Below are positions 1 to 7,583 of a stretch of 64,000 nucleotides of DNA, piece after piece; the first letter of the stretch is position 1; each line of letters opens with the position of its first letter. A program made the position numbers and the translations under genes. This DNA comes from CAIQPS01 sp963783835 (GTDB lineage: Bacteria; Actinomycetota; Thermoleophilia; RBG-16-64-13). Location of the stretch: positions 12,288-76,287 of the forward strand of contig CAWAOX010000019.1 of assembly GCA_963783835.1 (NCBI GenBank), in the 5' to 3' direction. The notes below the pieces were generated by a model that had not been told where the DNA came from, did not search any database, and saw only the letters and a program-made list of their open reading frames with translations.

Positions 1-1635
1 TTCCAGCTTGGTATTGACCGGCAGGAGGACATCGGCGAAGAGGGCGTCGTTCTCGATCCAGGGGTGCTGGCAGACGATGAACTCGATCGATTCATCGCGC
101 ATGGCCCGGATGTAGTTGTTGCCGTCGTTCCAGCACGTGATCCAAGAGGGGGAGTCGGTCCAGATCATATGGATCTTGGAGCAATCGTCGGCCGGGTACT
201 TGTAATGGACGAACTGCTCCTCCCGGTCACTCCGCATGCCGTACCTGTTGCCGTACCACTCACCCTTGCCTTCAAGGATAAGCGTGGGCACCAGGGTCTT
301 GGGGATCGCAGCCGCATTGGGGCTGAACTCGGGCGGCCCGTCTCCCCGGTGGGCGACTTTTAGATCGGTGGCCCACATGGGCTTCGGCGCCGACTGGTAT
401 TCAGGCTTGAGCTCCAGAGCCCACTCGATCATCTTGGCCTGGTTGGCTCCAGGCTTGCCCAGCCCCTGCATGGCCAGGCAGAGCACCTGCAAACGAGCGG
501 GTTCGGTGGAGTACGGGCCGCGGATGCCGGGGCCTCCGTTGCCAATGACCACAGTGGTGCGCTTGGAGGCCCATTCGTCGGCGAGAGCCTTGATGACGCG
601 CGCGGTCACGCCCGTGATGGGGGCCGCCCATTCTGCGCTCTTGGGCACCCCGTCCTCGTCACCCATCACGTAGGCCTCGAACTTGTCGACGCCGTAAGCG
701 TGGGTGGCGAGGTACTCCTTGTCGTAGGTGCCTTGCTCGAACCACCGGTGGGCGATGGCGAGATAGAGCGCTGCGTCGGTATTGGGTAGGATAGGGATCC
801 ACCGATCAGCGTGCACCGCGGCGGCGTAGTTGAGATCGGGTGCGATGTAGATCTGCTTGATGCCGAGCTCGGTCCACCAGTAGCTCAGCCGGCTGCACAG
901 CTGCCCGCCCCATCCCCACGTGGTGGTCTCCTGGTCGCATCCCCAGAACAGCAGGAGTTCGGCGTTCTTGGCGATGTCGTAGAGCAGGTTTGCCTGGGGC
1001 GTTTGCTGACCCAGCGCCTCGCAACCCCACACGTGCTTGGCACCCCACCACCAGCCTTCCCAGCTGTCAGCGTTTCGGACCTGGTGAGTAAAACCCCCGA
1101 ACAGGCGCAGCAGCTTGCGGCCGCAGCCGTGGGGACCGTGCACGCACTTGTTATCGCCGTGCTGATCGTTCTGGTAGAGGATCGCCGTTGGTCCGTACGT
1201 CTCCTTAACCCGCAGCATTTCGCCCGTGATGATGTCGAGCGCCTGGTCCCAGCTGATACGCTCGTACTTGCTGACGCCGCGGTTCTGGATGTTCCGCTCG
1301 CCCTTGGGGTCGAAGTCCACCCGCTTCATGGGGTAGCGGATGCGGGCCGGCGAGAACACCCGCTTCTTGTAGGCCAGGCTCAGCGGAGGCGGCAGCGTCT
1401 TGTCGCCGGGCTCGAACGTCTTGCCCCGCGCGTGCATGACCCAGGGCTTGACTTCCTCCCTGGTGTACTGGTCGTAGTAGCGGGCGGGGCGAATGCGGAG
1501 GACTTTGCCGTCCTGCACGTCCACCATGCAGGCGTTGGCCCCCCAGCTGGCGCCGAGAAAGCTCATGTCGCGGACGACAGTCCTCTCGGCGGCTCCCTTC
1601 GCTAGACCCACTGCCTCGCCGGCTGATTCGTCCAT
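1..1635 (-). CDS. Molybdopterin oxidoreductase large subunit, pyrogallol-phloroglucinol transhydroxylase-like (partial, 5' part)
   Basis: The ATG at 1635 follows an AGAAGGAG ribosome site, and the frame stays open for 545 codons to the window edge, so the C-terminal part is missing. The protein is DMSO-reductase superfamily (Mo/W-bisPGD). From memory it aligns closely with Pelobacter transhydroxylase AthL: shared blocks include PYPMKR, FDPxGERN, SWEGW and the FADVLLP end block. The AthL residues reported at the active site appear conserved: His (here H159), Asp and the Mo-ligand Ser (here D190-S191 in NADSWEGW). The family moves hydroxyl groups between polyphenols or hydroxylates resorcinol without O2. 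No Tat signal or N-terminal CxxC cluster is visible, so it should be cytoplasmic with its iron-sulfur centres on a small subunit that would lie beyond the window. An operator and a good promoter lie upstream. Acetylene hydratase or another family member is the alternative; the exact substrate is unknown. Confidence 0.85.
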   Translation of the reverse strand, partial: MDESAGEAVGLAKGAAERTVVRDMSFLGASWGANACMVDVQDGKVLRIRPARYYDQYTREEVKPWVMHARGKTFEPGDKTLPPPLSLAYKKRVFSPARIRYPMKRVDFDPKGERNIQNRGVSKYERISWDQALDIITGEMLRVKETYGPTAILYQNDQHGDNKCVHGPHGCGRKLLRLFGGFTHQVRNADSWEGWWWGAKHVWGCEALGQQTPQANLLYDIAKNAELLLFWGCDQETTTWGWGGQLCSRLSYWWTELGIKQIYIAPDLNYAAAVHADRWIPILPNTDAALYLAIAHRWFEQGTYDKEYLATHAYGVDKFEAYVMGDEDGVPKSAEWAAPITGVTARVIKALADEWASKRTTVVIGNGGPGIRGPYSTEPARLQVLCLAMQGLGKPGANQAKMIEWALELKPEYQSAPKPMWATDLKVAHRGDGPPEFSPNAAAIPKTLVPTLILEGKGEWYGNRYGMRSDREEQFVHYKYPADDCSKIHMIWTDSPSWITCWNDGNNYIRAMRDESIEFIVCQHPWIENDALFADVLLPVNTKLE

Positions 1636-1722
1636 GGTCGTCTCCTTCTAGCGTCTTCGGTCCTACGCCTGCAGTCAGTCCACACGTTCGCCAGGCGAGG
1701 CAGAGCTTCCACGTCTCGCCTG

Positions 1723-1740
1723 CTGATACATTCGTATCAG
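1723..1740. promoter_or_regulatory. Palindromic operator 1 (perfect)
   Basis: CTGATAC-ATTC-GTATCAG is a perfect 7-bp inverted repeat with a 4-bp spacer. It lies 88 bp upstream of the molybdopterin enzyme start and just downstream of a predicted -10 box, where a bound protein would block transcription. Four relatives occur at 7466, 12686, 18825 and 31946. The adjacent IclR protein is the natural candidate binder (inference). Confidence 0.7.
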
Positions 1741-1750
1741 AATATCGTCG

Positions 1751-1779
1751 AATATGTCATAGTGCGGCACGCGTGTCAA
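1751..1779 (-). promoter_or_regulatory. Promoter of the molybdopterin enzyme gene
   Basis: On the minus strand a perfect -35 TTGACA (1774-1779) is followed after 17 bp by CATATT (1751-1756), five of six matches to the -10 consensus. The palindromic operator begins 10 bp further downstream, around the expected transcription start. This is the only one of the five operator regions with both boxes clearly spaced. Confidence 0.55.
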
Positions 1780-1868
1780 CAGTGCACCCGAAGGGGCTGG
1801 CAAACGCCGTGCGAGCTGAGCCGCCTGGCCCAGTGTCGGCGGTCTGTGACGATCGAATCGGAGCCGGG

Positions 1869-2630
1869 TCAGAGAGCGGTCGGTGAGTCGCAGCCGAGAT
1901 CTCTGGACAGAGCGACGGCTTCGGCCTGGGTTGCCTCCACATAGCGTCGCATGTCCCCCGCCCTTAGCCTCTCCGCCGGTACGACGACGGCCAGCGAGGC
2001 CCGGAGTTGCCCTAGCTGATCGCGGACCGGTACGGACATGCTGGAGATCCCGAGACGATTCTCTTCAAGATCGTAGGCGACACCTTCGCGCCTGATCTGG
2101 TCCAGCTGACGAACCAGTGCTTCGGGGTCGTCAACGGTGTTCTTCGTCAATCGCGGCCATCCGGCGGCAACGCGCCTTTGTCGCTGAGCATCGTTCTTGA
2201 ACGCGAGGAATAGCTTCGCATGCGAGTTGCTGAGGTCGTTAAGGGCCATCCCCATAGGAAGGTCCGGCTTGGACGCATGGGACGTGAGGACATGATCCAC
2301 AACGACCACCCAGCCGCCGACTTCCACCCCAAGTGCCGTGGTTTCCCCAGTCGTCTTCGCGAGGCTTTCGAGATGGGGATGTGACAACCGTACCAGCTCG
2401 GAATGTGCCTGGGTCAGGTAGGCGACCGGGTACATCGCCGGCCCCAGATAATAACGACCGGTCTCGGGATCGACCGCCAGAAAGCGATCGTGCTCCAATG
2501 TCCTCAGGATCCGATAGACACTGGCCCTGTTCAGTCCAGTCGCCTCGACCAGTTCGGCCAGATTCCATTCCGGGCGCTCCCGCGTGAACAAGGTAAGAAG
2601 ATGGAGCGCCTTCGAAACGGAGGCGACCAG
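1869..2630 (-). CDS. IclR-family transcriptional regulator
   Basis: An N-terminal winged HTH (SVSKALHLL, then LAELVEATGLNRASVYRIL) is followed by the IclR effector-binding domain (about residues 80-250), which ends in a conserved AEAVALSRDLG block. Family members usually repress or activate catabolic genes in response to small aromatic or organic acids. Start: the conserved SVSKAL block lies upstream of the first ATG/GTG/TTG-type codon (TTG at 2591). The only candidate that includes it is CTG at 2630, preceded at 3 bp by GGAGGT; an in-frame stop lies further up. A standard gene caller would start at 2591 and lose the first helix. The gene is last in the run MBL-exporter-IclR, so it is probably autoregulated through the operator at 7466. 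Confidence 0.88.
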   Translation of the reverse strand: MVASVSKALHLLTLFTRERPEWNLAELVEATGLNRASVYRILRTLEHDRFLAVDPETGRYYLGPAMYPVAYLTQAHSELVRLSHPHLESLAKTTGETTALGVEVGGWVVVVDHVLTSHASKPDLPMGMALNDLSNSHAKLFLAFKNDAQRQRRVAAGWPRLTKNTVDDPEALVRQLDQIRREGVAYDLEENRLGISSMSVPVRDQLGQLRASLAVVVPAERLRAGDMRRYVEATQAEAVALSRDLGCDSPTAL

Positions 2631-2707
2631 TACACCTCCGGCGACCCGCGCCGCCCAGTTCTACCAACTCGTCACTCACCCATCCACAGACAGCGTGCGG
2701 AAGTCCC

Positions 2708-4552
2708 TCATGCCCCCTCCTTCTCGCTTTCGGCCCGGAACTGCCGGTGGTACAGGTCGGCATAGCTGCCCTTGGCCACCAACAGCCGCTCATGAGTGCC
2801 CCGCTCGACGATCTGCCCGTGGTCGATCACCAGGATCTGGTGGGCCCGCCGGACCGTCGACAGCCTGTGGGCTATCACCACCGTCGTCCGTCCTTCCATT
2901 ATCCGCTCGAGACTTTGCTGCAACACCCGCTCGGTCAGCGTGTCCACGCTCGCCGTGGCCTCATCCAAGACCAGGATCAGCGGGTCGTGGAGCACGGCCC
3001 GGGCGAAAGCCACTAGTTGCCGCTGCCCCTGACTGAGATTGCCGCCCCGTTCCCCGACCGAATGGCTGTAGCCATCTGCCAGCTTGACGATGAACGTGTG
3101 AGCTCCCGCGATCGTAGCCGCCTCCGCCACTTCTTCGTCGGTGGCGTCCAGCCGGCCGTAGCGGATGTTGTCGGCGATGCTCCCCGAGAACAGGAACGGG
3201 TCTTGCGGCACCAAAGCTATGCGCGAGCGGAGAGAGGCCTGGGTCACGGCCCGGACATCGAACCCATCGACTGCGACTGAACCCTCATCCACGTCGTAGA
3301 ACCGAAGCAGGAGGTTTATCACCGTGCTCTTGCCACCACCGGTCGGTCCTACCAGCGCCACCGTCTCCCCGGGTTCGGCCACGAAGCTCACGCCATGCAG
3401 CACCGGCTCCTTCGGCAGGTACGAGAACGAGACGTCAGTGAACTCGATCCGCCCTCTGGGCTGCGCGCCGCCGAGCGGACCGCTCGCACCCGCCAGAGCG
3501 TCCTCAAGACTCACGGCCCCGGGCCGGTCGACCACCTTGGGCTGCTGGTCCACCAGGTCGAAGATCCTCTCGGCCGCCGCCAGAGTGGACTGCAACTGCG
3601 CGTAGAACATCGAGAGGAGTTGCAGCGGACGGAAGAACAGCTGCACGTAGGCAAGGAAGGCGACGACCACGCCGACACTTGCCGCGGGAGGTTCCTGGAG
3701 AGCGAGGTAGCCTCCAACGGCGGCCACCATGGCCATCGCCAGCATGCCGAGGAGGTCGAGGACGGGCGTGAACGCGCTGGTGATGGCGACGGCGGTGATG
3801 TTCGCGTCCCGGTTGACCGCGTTCAGCTCCCGGAAGCGCTCGGTGGTCACGTCGACGCGATTGAAGGCCTGGGTCACCCGTACCGCGGCAAGGTCTTCCT
3901 GCAGATTCGCGCTGACGTCGCCGATCGTCTGCCGCGTGTAGCGGAAAGAGCGACGGGCCAGTCGGGAGAAGATCCGCGCCACGCCGATGGTAAGGGGGAC
4001 CGCGATGAACGTGACCAGCGCCAGCCTCCATTCCAGGATGAGCATGGCGACGGAGATGCCGATCAGCCCGAAGAGACCGCCGATGGTAGGGCTGAGGACG
4101 CCGGGAGAAAGCGTCCCGTCGAGGGTCTGGACGTCGTTCACCAACCGGCTCATCAGATCGCCGGTGTCGTGCTGGTGGAAGTACTGCAGATCGAGTCTCT
4201 GCAGGGAAGTGGAGATCAGCGTCCGGAAGCGTTTCATCAGCCTTTGGCCGATCTTTCCCAGCAGCCGCTCCTGGCTGCGGTTGGTGACGTAGAGCAGGAG
4301 GTAGGTGACAAGCAGGGCGATCATCAACTCGGTGAGCAGCTTGATATCGCCTTCGATCACCGCCGAGTCGATGGCCACCCCGATGAGGACCGGGCCGACC
4401 GCCGTGAGCGCCGCCCCTATCATTACCACCACAAGGGCTCCGGCGATCGCCCGCCGCATGTCCCTCAGGTACGACCACATCCGCAGCAGCACGTGACCCG
4501 CATCTCCGGGCCGCTCCTCCGCCCCCAGGGCCATCATGCCCGGCCGTCTCAT
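2708..4552 (-). CDS. ABC exporter half-transporter, canonical-site subunit
   Basis: A 614-residue half-transporter with six membrane segments (about residues 30-330) and a C-terminal ATPase: Walker A GPTGGGKST, Q-loop VPQDPFLF, signature LSQGQ (a variant of LSGGQ), Walker B LVLDEATAS with the catalytic Glu, and H-loop IAHRLST. The ATG at 4552 overlaps the stop of the upstream subunit (ATGA), so I prefer it to a GTG at 4573. It pairs with the upstream gene, whose Walker B ends in Asp, giving a heterodimeric multidrug-type exporter with one degenerate site (TM287/288 or LmrCD style). Substrate unknown. Co-transcription with an MBL hydrolase and IclR suggests efflux of a pathway compound. Confidence 0.9.
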   Translation of the reverse strand: MRRPGMMALGAEERPGDAGHVLLRMWSYLRDMRRAIAGALVVVMIGAALTAVGPVLIGVAIDSAVIEGDIKLLTELMIALLVTYLLLYVTNRSQERLLGKIGQRLMKRFRTLISTSLQRLDLQYFHQHDTGDLMSRLVNDVQTLDGTLSPGVLSPTIGGLFGLIGISVAMLILEWRLALVTFIAVPLTIGVARIFSRLARRSFRYTRQTIGDVSANLQEDLAAVRVTQAFNRVDVTTERFRELNAVNRDANITAVAITSAFTPVLDLLGMLAMAMVAAVGGYLALQEPPAASVGVVVAFLAYVQLFFRPLQLLSMFYAQLQSTLAAAERIFDLVDQQPKVVDRPGAVSLEDALAGASGPLGGAQPRGRIEFTDVSFSYLPKEPVLHGVSFVAEPGETVALVGPTGGGKSTVINLLLRFYDVDEGSVAVDGFDVRAVTQASLRSRIALVPQDPFLFSGSIADNIRYGRLDATDEEVAEAATIAGAHTFIVKLADGYSHSVGERGGNLSQGQRQLVAFARAVLHDPLILVLDEATASVDTLTERVLQQSLERIMEGRTTVVIAHRLSTVRRAHQILVIDHGQIVERGTHERLLVAKGSYADLYHRQFRAESEKEGA

Positions 4553-5016
4553 GCCTGCTCCCCTATCGACCACACGAACCCGGCCCCGGTCCCGAGAGCC
4601 GGCGGTTCGGGTTCAAGTTGAGAGTCGACGATCTCGCCATAGAGCGGGCTGTCGCGCAGCAGGTCGTCGTGACCTCCGTCCGCCACTATCCTCCCCCCGT
4701 CAAGGACCAGGATGCGGTCGGCGCGAATGACCGTCGAGACGCGATGGGCGATCACAAGCGAGGTGCGGCCCACCATGAGCTGTTCCAGAGCTCTTTGCAG
4801 GTCACGTTCCGTGTTGGCATCGACCGAGCTGGTGGCGTCGTCGAGCAACAAGATGACGGGATCCACCAGCAAGGTCCGGGCGATCGAGAGGCGCTGGCGC
4901 TGACCACCCGAAAGGGTGACGACCGCGCTCCCCGACCTTGCTGTCATACCCAGCCGGGAGAGCCATGATGAAATCGTGTGCCTGGGCGGCTCGCGCGGCC
5001 GCAACGATCTCGTCAT
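4549..5016 (-). CDS. ABC exporter subunit, C-terminal ATPase fragment beyond a frameshift
   Basis: This frame carries the second half of the ATPase of the exporter subunit at 4802-6364: TLSGGQRQRLS signature, Walker B ILLLDDATSS and H-loop IAHRVST. The authentic sequence starts near 4918; the residues before that are out of frame. Joining the two frames with a one-base correction gives a normal half-transporter of about 604 residues. Walker B carries Asp where the catalytic Glu is expected, which is typical of the degenerate half of heterodimeric exporters. The stop overlaps the start of the next subunit by 4 bp. Confidence 0.8.
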   Translation of the reverse strand: MTRSLRPREPPRHTISSWLSRLGMTARSGSAVVTLSGGQRQRLSIARTLLVDPVILLLDDATSSVDANTERDLQRALEQLMVGRTSLVIAHRVSTVIRADRILVLDGGRIVADGGHDDLLRDSPLYGEIVDSQLEPEPPALGTGAGFVWSIGEQA

Positions 5017-6364
5017 CAGTGGCGTCCGGCCGGCCGAAGGCGATGTTATCCCTGATGGTCCCGCCGAAGAGCGTCGACTCCTGGAGAACTATGCCGATGT
5101 GAGCCCGGAGACTGGCAAGGGTCACCTCCCGGATATCGATGCCGTCCACCCGGATGGACCCTTTCTGGATGTCGTAGAAGCGCGGCACCAGGTTGACCAT
5201 GGTCGACTTCCCGGATCCGGTGGAGCCGACGAGAGCAACGCTCTCTCCAGGGAGGATGTCAACGCTCACGTCGTCAAGAACGTCGTCCCGCTGGCCGGCG
5301 TAGCGGAACGACACGTGGTCGAAACTCAGGCGGCCTTTGATGAGACCAAGTTCGCCGGCCCCGGGCTTGTCGCTCACTTCGCTCTGGGTGTCCATTACCT
5401 CGAAGACCCTGACCGCGCTGGCGCCTGCGCGAGACATGAGACCGCCCACCATTCCCAGTGGGTACACCTGGGTGAGCATGAAGGCCAGGTAGGTCGTGAA
5501 AGCAACCAGGGAACCGACGCTCATCTCTCCAGCGATCACCAGGCTGCCTCCGTACCACACGACCGCCAGGTTCCCCAGACTGCCGGCCAGGAAGATGAGA
5601 GGCATGGTCGCCGACATCCCCCAAAGGACGCGAAGGCTTTGCCCGTACAACTCCTCGTTGGCCGCTTCGTAGCGGTCCCGCTCGTAGGCCTCGCGACCGA
5701 AGGCCTTGACCACCGCCACCCCGGCCAGGTTCTCCTGGAGGATGGCGAGGAGTTTCCCCCACCCTTGCTGCCTGCCCGTGTGGAGCGGGAAGATACGGGT
5801 CACCAGGACCCAGAAGACGATGAAGATGATCACCACCGAAACGAAGGTCACGACTGCCAGCCGGGGCTCGAGCACTACCAGCAGAACGAGAGTGCCGGCC
5901 ATGGTGATGATGGCGGCGCTGAGGTTGACCAGACCGACTCCGCAGAACTGGCGGACGTTCTCGACGTCGGAAGTCATCCGCGTCATCAGTTGCCCGGTCT
6001 GGGCCCGGTCGTGATAGCCGAAGGACAGCCGGTGCAGTTTGACGAACAGGTCGTTGCGCAGGTCGAAAGCGACACCCTGGCCGACCTTTTCAGAAAGGTA
6101 ACCCTGGAAGAAGGAGAAGACCCCGCGCACCAGAGCCAGCCCGAAGAGGGCGGCGGAGGGGATCGCCACCCACTGCCAATCGCCCCCCTCTATTCCCTTG
6201 TCGATGAGTAGCCGGATGAACTGTGGCGCGACGAGGGTGAGCCCCACCACCGCGAGAACCGAACCGAAAGCGCCGGCGACGCTTGAGGCACGGGGCCTCA
6301 GGTAGCGGAATGACCGGCCCAGTTCGGTGAAGGAGACGCCTCGACGGTGAGCGGTCCTAGCCAT
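4802..6364 (-). CDS. ABC exporter half-transporter, degenerate-site subunit (frameshifted)
   Basis: The membrane domain (six TM segments, about residues 25-310) and the first half of the ATPase (Walker A GSTGSGKST, Q-loop VLQESTLF) are intact up to KVGERG. There one extra base near 4918 shifts the frame, so the last ~45 residues are out of frame and the signature and Walker B continue in the frame ending at 4549. The true gene is 4549-6364, which is 3n+1 bases. It is the first subunit of a two-gene exporter. Both sides of the break are fully conserved, so an assembly indel is more likely than decay. Its start lies 52 bp from the MBL gene stop, in the same operon. Confidence 0.85.
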   Translation of the reverse strand: MARTAHRRGVSFTELGRSFRYLRPRASSVAGAFGSVLAVVGLTLVAPQFIRLLIDKGIEGGDWQWVAIPSAALFGLALVRGVFSFFQGYLSEKVGQGVAFDLRNDLFVKLHRLSFGYHDRAQTGQLMTRMTSDVENVRQFCGVGLVNLSAAIITMAGTLVLLVVLEPRLAVVTFVSVVIIFIVFWVLVTRIFPLHTGRQQGWGKLLAILQENLAGVAVVKAFGREAYERDRYEAANEELYGQSLRVLWGMSATMPLIFLAGSLGNLAVVWYGGSLVIAGEMSVGSLVAFTTYLAFMLTQVYPLGMVGGLMSRAGASAVRVFEVMDTQSEVSDKPGAGELGLIKGRLSFDHVSFRYAGQRDDVLDDVSVDILPGESVALVGSTGSGKSTMVNLVPRFYDIQKGSIRVDGIDIREVTLASLRAHIGIVLQESTLFGGTIRDNIAFGRPDATDDEIVAAARAAQAHDFIMALPAGYDSKVGERGRHPFGWSAPAPLDRPDLAGGSRHLVARRRHQLGRCQHGT

Positions 6365-6415
6365 GACACGCTTCAGCGGCTGTACTCATGCATCTCCATC
6401 GGTCGTCGTGGCGGC

Positions 6416-7444
6416 CTACCGTGGGAAGTACTCTTTACCGTCGGCCGCGATCTCGATCGTTCCCTTGTACCCAAGAGTTTGGGCCGCCGCGAGTAGAGCG
6501 GTCGGGTCCTTGGGACCAGGCGTGAGGTGCGTCGCCACGCACACCTTGGGTTGCGCCGCAGCCAGTACCGTGGCCACATCGTCCAGGTTCATGTGCGTGC
6601 CCACGTTGAAGTCGCCCCCATACCGTCCCACAGGCTGGTATCCGTCGGGAAGCTTTGTGGGGTCGAGCGCCGGTTGGGAGCCTCCGGGGATGAACGCGTC
6701 GCAGTCCAGCACCAGTATGTCGACATTCTTGGCCAATGTGATCAGGTCGGGGTCATGGGCGGTATCGCCCGAGATGACAATGGACTTTCCATCGACATCG
6801 AATCGGTATGCAAGGTTATACATCGTGTGGGTCATCTCGGCGGTCTCGATTGTGAGCCCGTCGTATTCGAAGGTCCGGGGTCCGGTGATCTCCTCGACGG
6901 TGACCCCCGAGAACATGCCGACTCCTGCCGTAGCGACAGCCTCGCCGACCAGGTTCTGCTGGGTGATCCTGCGCAGCATCCTGTAGCTCAGGTCGTCCTT
7001 CCAGAGGGCGGTCAGGACCTCGTGCAAACCACCGGTATGCGGCGGGCCGGCGAGCAGCATCTCTTTGCCGCCTGTCATCCATCTGATGGTCGCTATATCG
7101 AAATAGTTCGTGGTGTGGTCTTGATGAAGGTGGCTGAAGAACATTGCCCTAATATCTCGATAGGCATATTGAGTCGTACCGTTCTCGTCGGGCGGAGCCT
7201 TCATGAATCCGTAGACAGACCCGGTGCCCGCGTCCACGGTGTAGTACTTACCCTTGTACTGGATCATCGTGCAGGAACTGGCCCTCAAAAAGGAAAGCTC
7301 GGGGCTGCCGGTACCGATGGTGATAACGCTGAAGTCCTGGCCGTGCACGTAGGCGGGCGCAAGAGGAGGCGGTCCTCCCTGTGCCCTGACCGGGGTTGTC
7401 GCATTTGTCACGCCCGCCTCCTTAGCTGACGATGCCTGGTCCAT
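6416..7444 (-). CDS. MBL-fold metallohydrolase, cytoplasmic
   Basis: A 342-residue member of the MBL superfamily, RNase Z/AtsA-like branch: FSHLHQDH (H105, H107, D109, H110), later a THTMYN His and SGDT Asp motif, and a C-terminal ATHLTPGP His. These are all the residues needed for a two-metal site. No signal peptide is visible; the N-terminus is short and polar, unlike its Tat-exported paralogues at 9984 and 11414, with which it shares most of the core (DAGTG, SYRML, ISGDTA). It likely hydrolyses an ester, lactone or sulfate ester; the substrate is unknown. It is the first gene of an operon with the ABC exporter and IclR. The 18-bp operator lies 22 bp upstream. Confidence 0.88.
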   Translation of the reverse strand: MDQASSAKEAGVTNATTPVRAQGGPPPLAPAYVHGQDFSVITIGTGSPELSFLRASSCTMIQYKGKYYTVDAGTGSVYGFMKAPPDENGTTQYAYRDIRAMFFSHLHQDHTTNYFDIATIRWMTGGKEMLLAGPPHTGGLHEVLTALWKDDLSYRMLRRITQQNLVGEAVATAGVGMFSGVTVEEITGPRTFEYDGLTIETAEMTHTMYNLAYRFDVDGKSIVISGDTAHDPDLITLAKNVDILVLDCDAFIPGGSQPALDPTKLPDGYQPVGRYGGDFNVGTHMNLDDVATVLAAAQPKVCVATHLTPGPKDPTALLAAAQTLGYKGTIEIAADGKEYFPR

Positions 7445-7465
7445 TGATCGGCGCTATATCGTATT

Positions 7466-7483
7466 ATGATATAGGCGTATCAT
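7466..7483. promoter_or_regulatory. Palindromic operator 2
   Basis: ATGATAT-AGGC-GTATCAT, a 7-bp inverted repeat with one mismatch, lies 22 bp upstream of the MBL start. A TTGACA box (minus strand, 7523-7528) lies 39 bp further upstream. A second block, GGTCTCACAAAG at 7501, recurs at the same place next to operator 3. No convincing -10 box is seen 17 bp from TTGACA. Confidence 0.65.
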
Positions 7484-7583
7484 TAATAAGACCCAGTCAC
7501 GGTCTCACAAAGTAGCGCCTCTTGTCAACACAAAACCCGGACGGCCTTGGCCGCCGTGCCACCTGCCAGATCTCAGCACGCCT

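Noticed and set aside
811..1605. 264-codon plus-strand frame opposite the Mo enzyme
   Set aside because: It is the antisense of a clearly conserved molybdopterin protein; it has no family features.
3395..4621. 408-codon plus-strand frame rich in His, Gln and Asp
   Set aside because: Shadow of the ABC exporter on the other strand; composition is typical of antisense frames in GC-rich DNA.
4916..6211. 431-codon plus-strand frame
   Set aside because: Antisense of the other exporter subunit, no recognisable domain.
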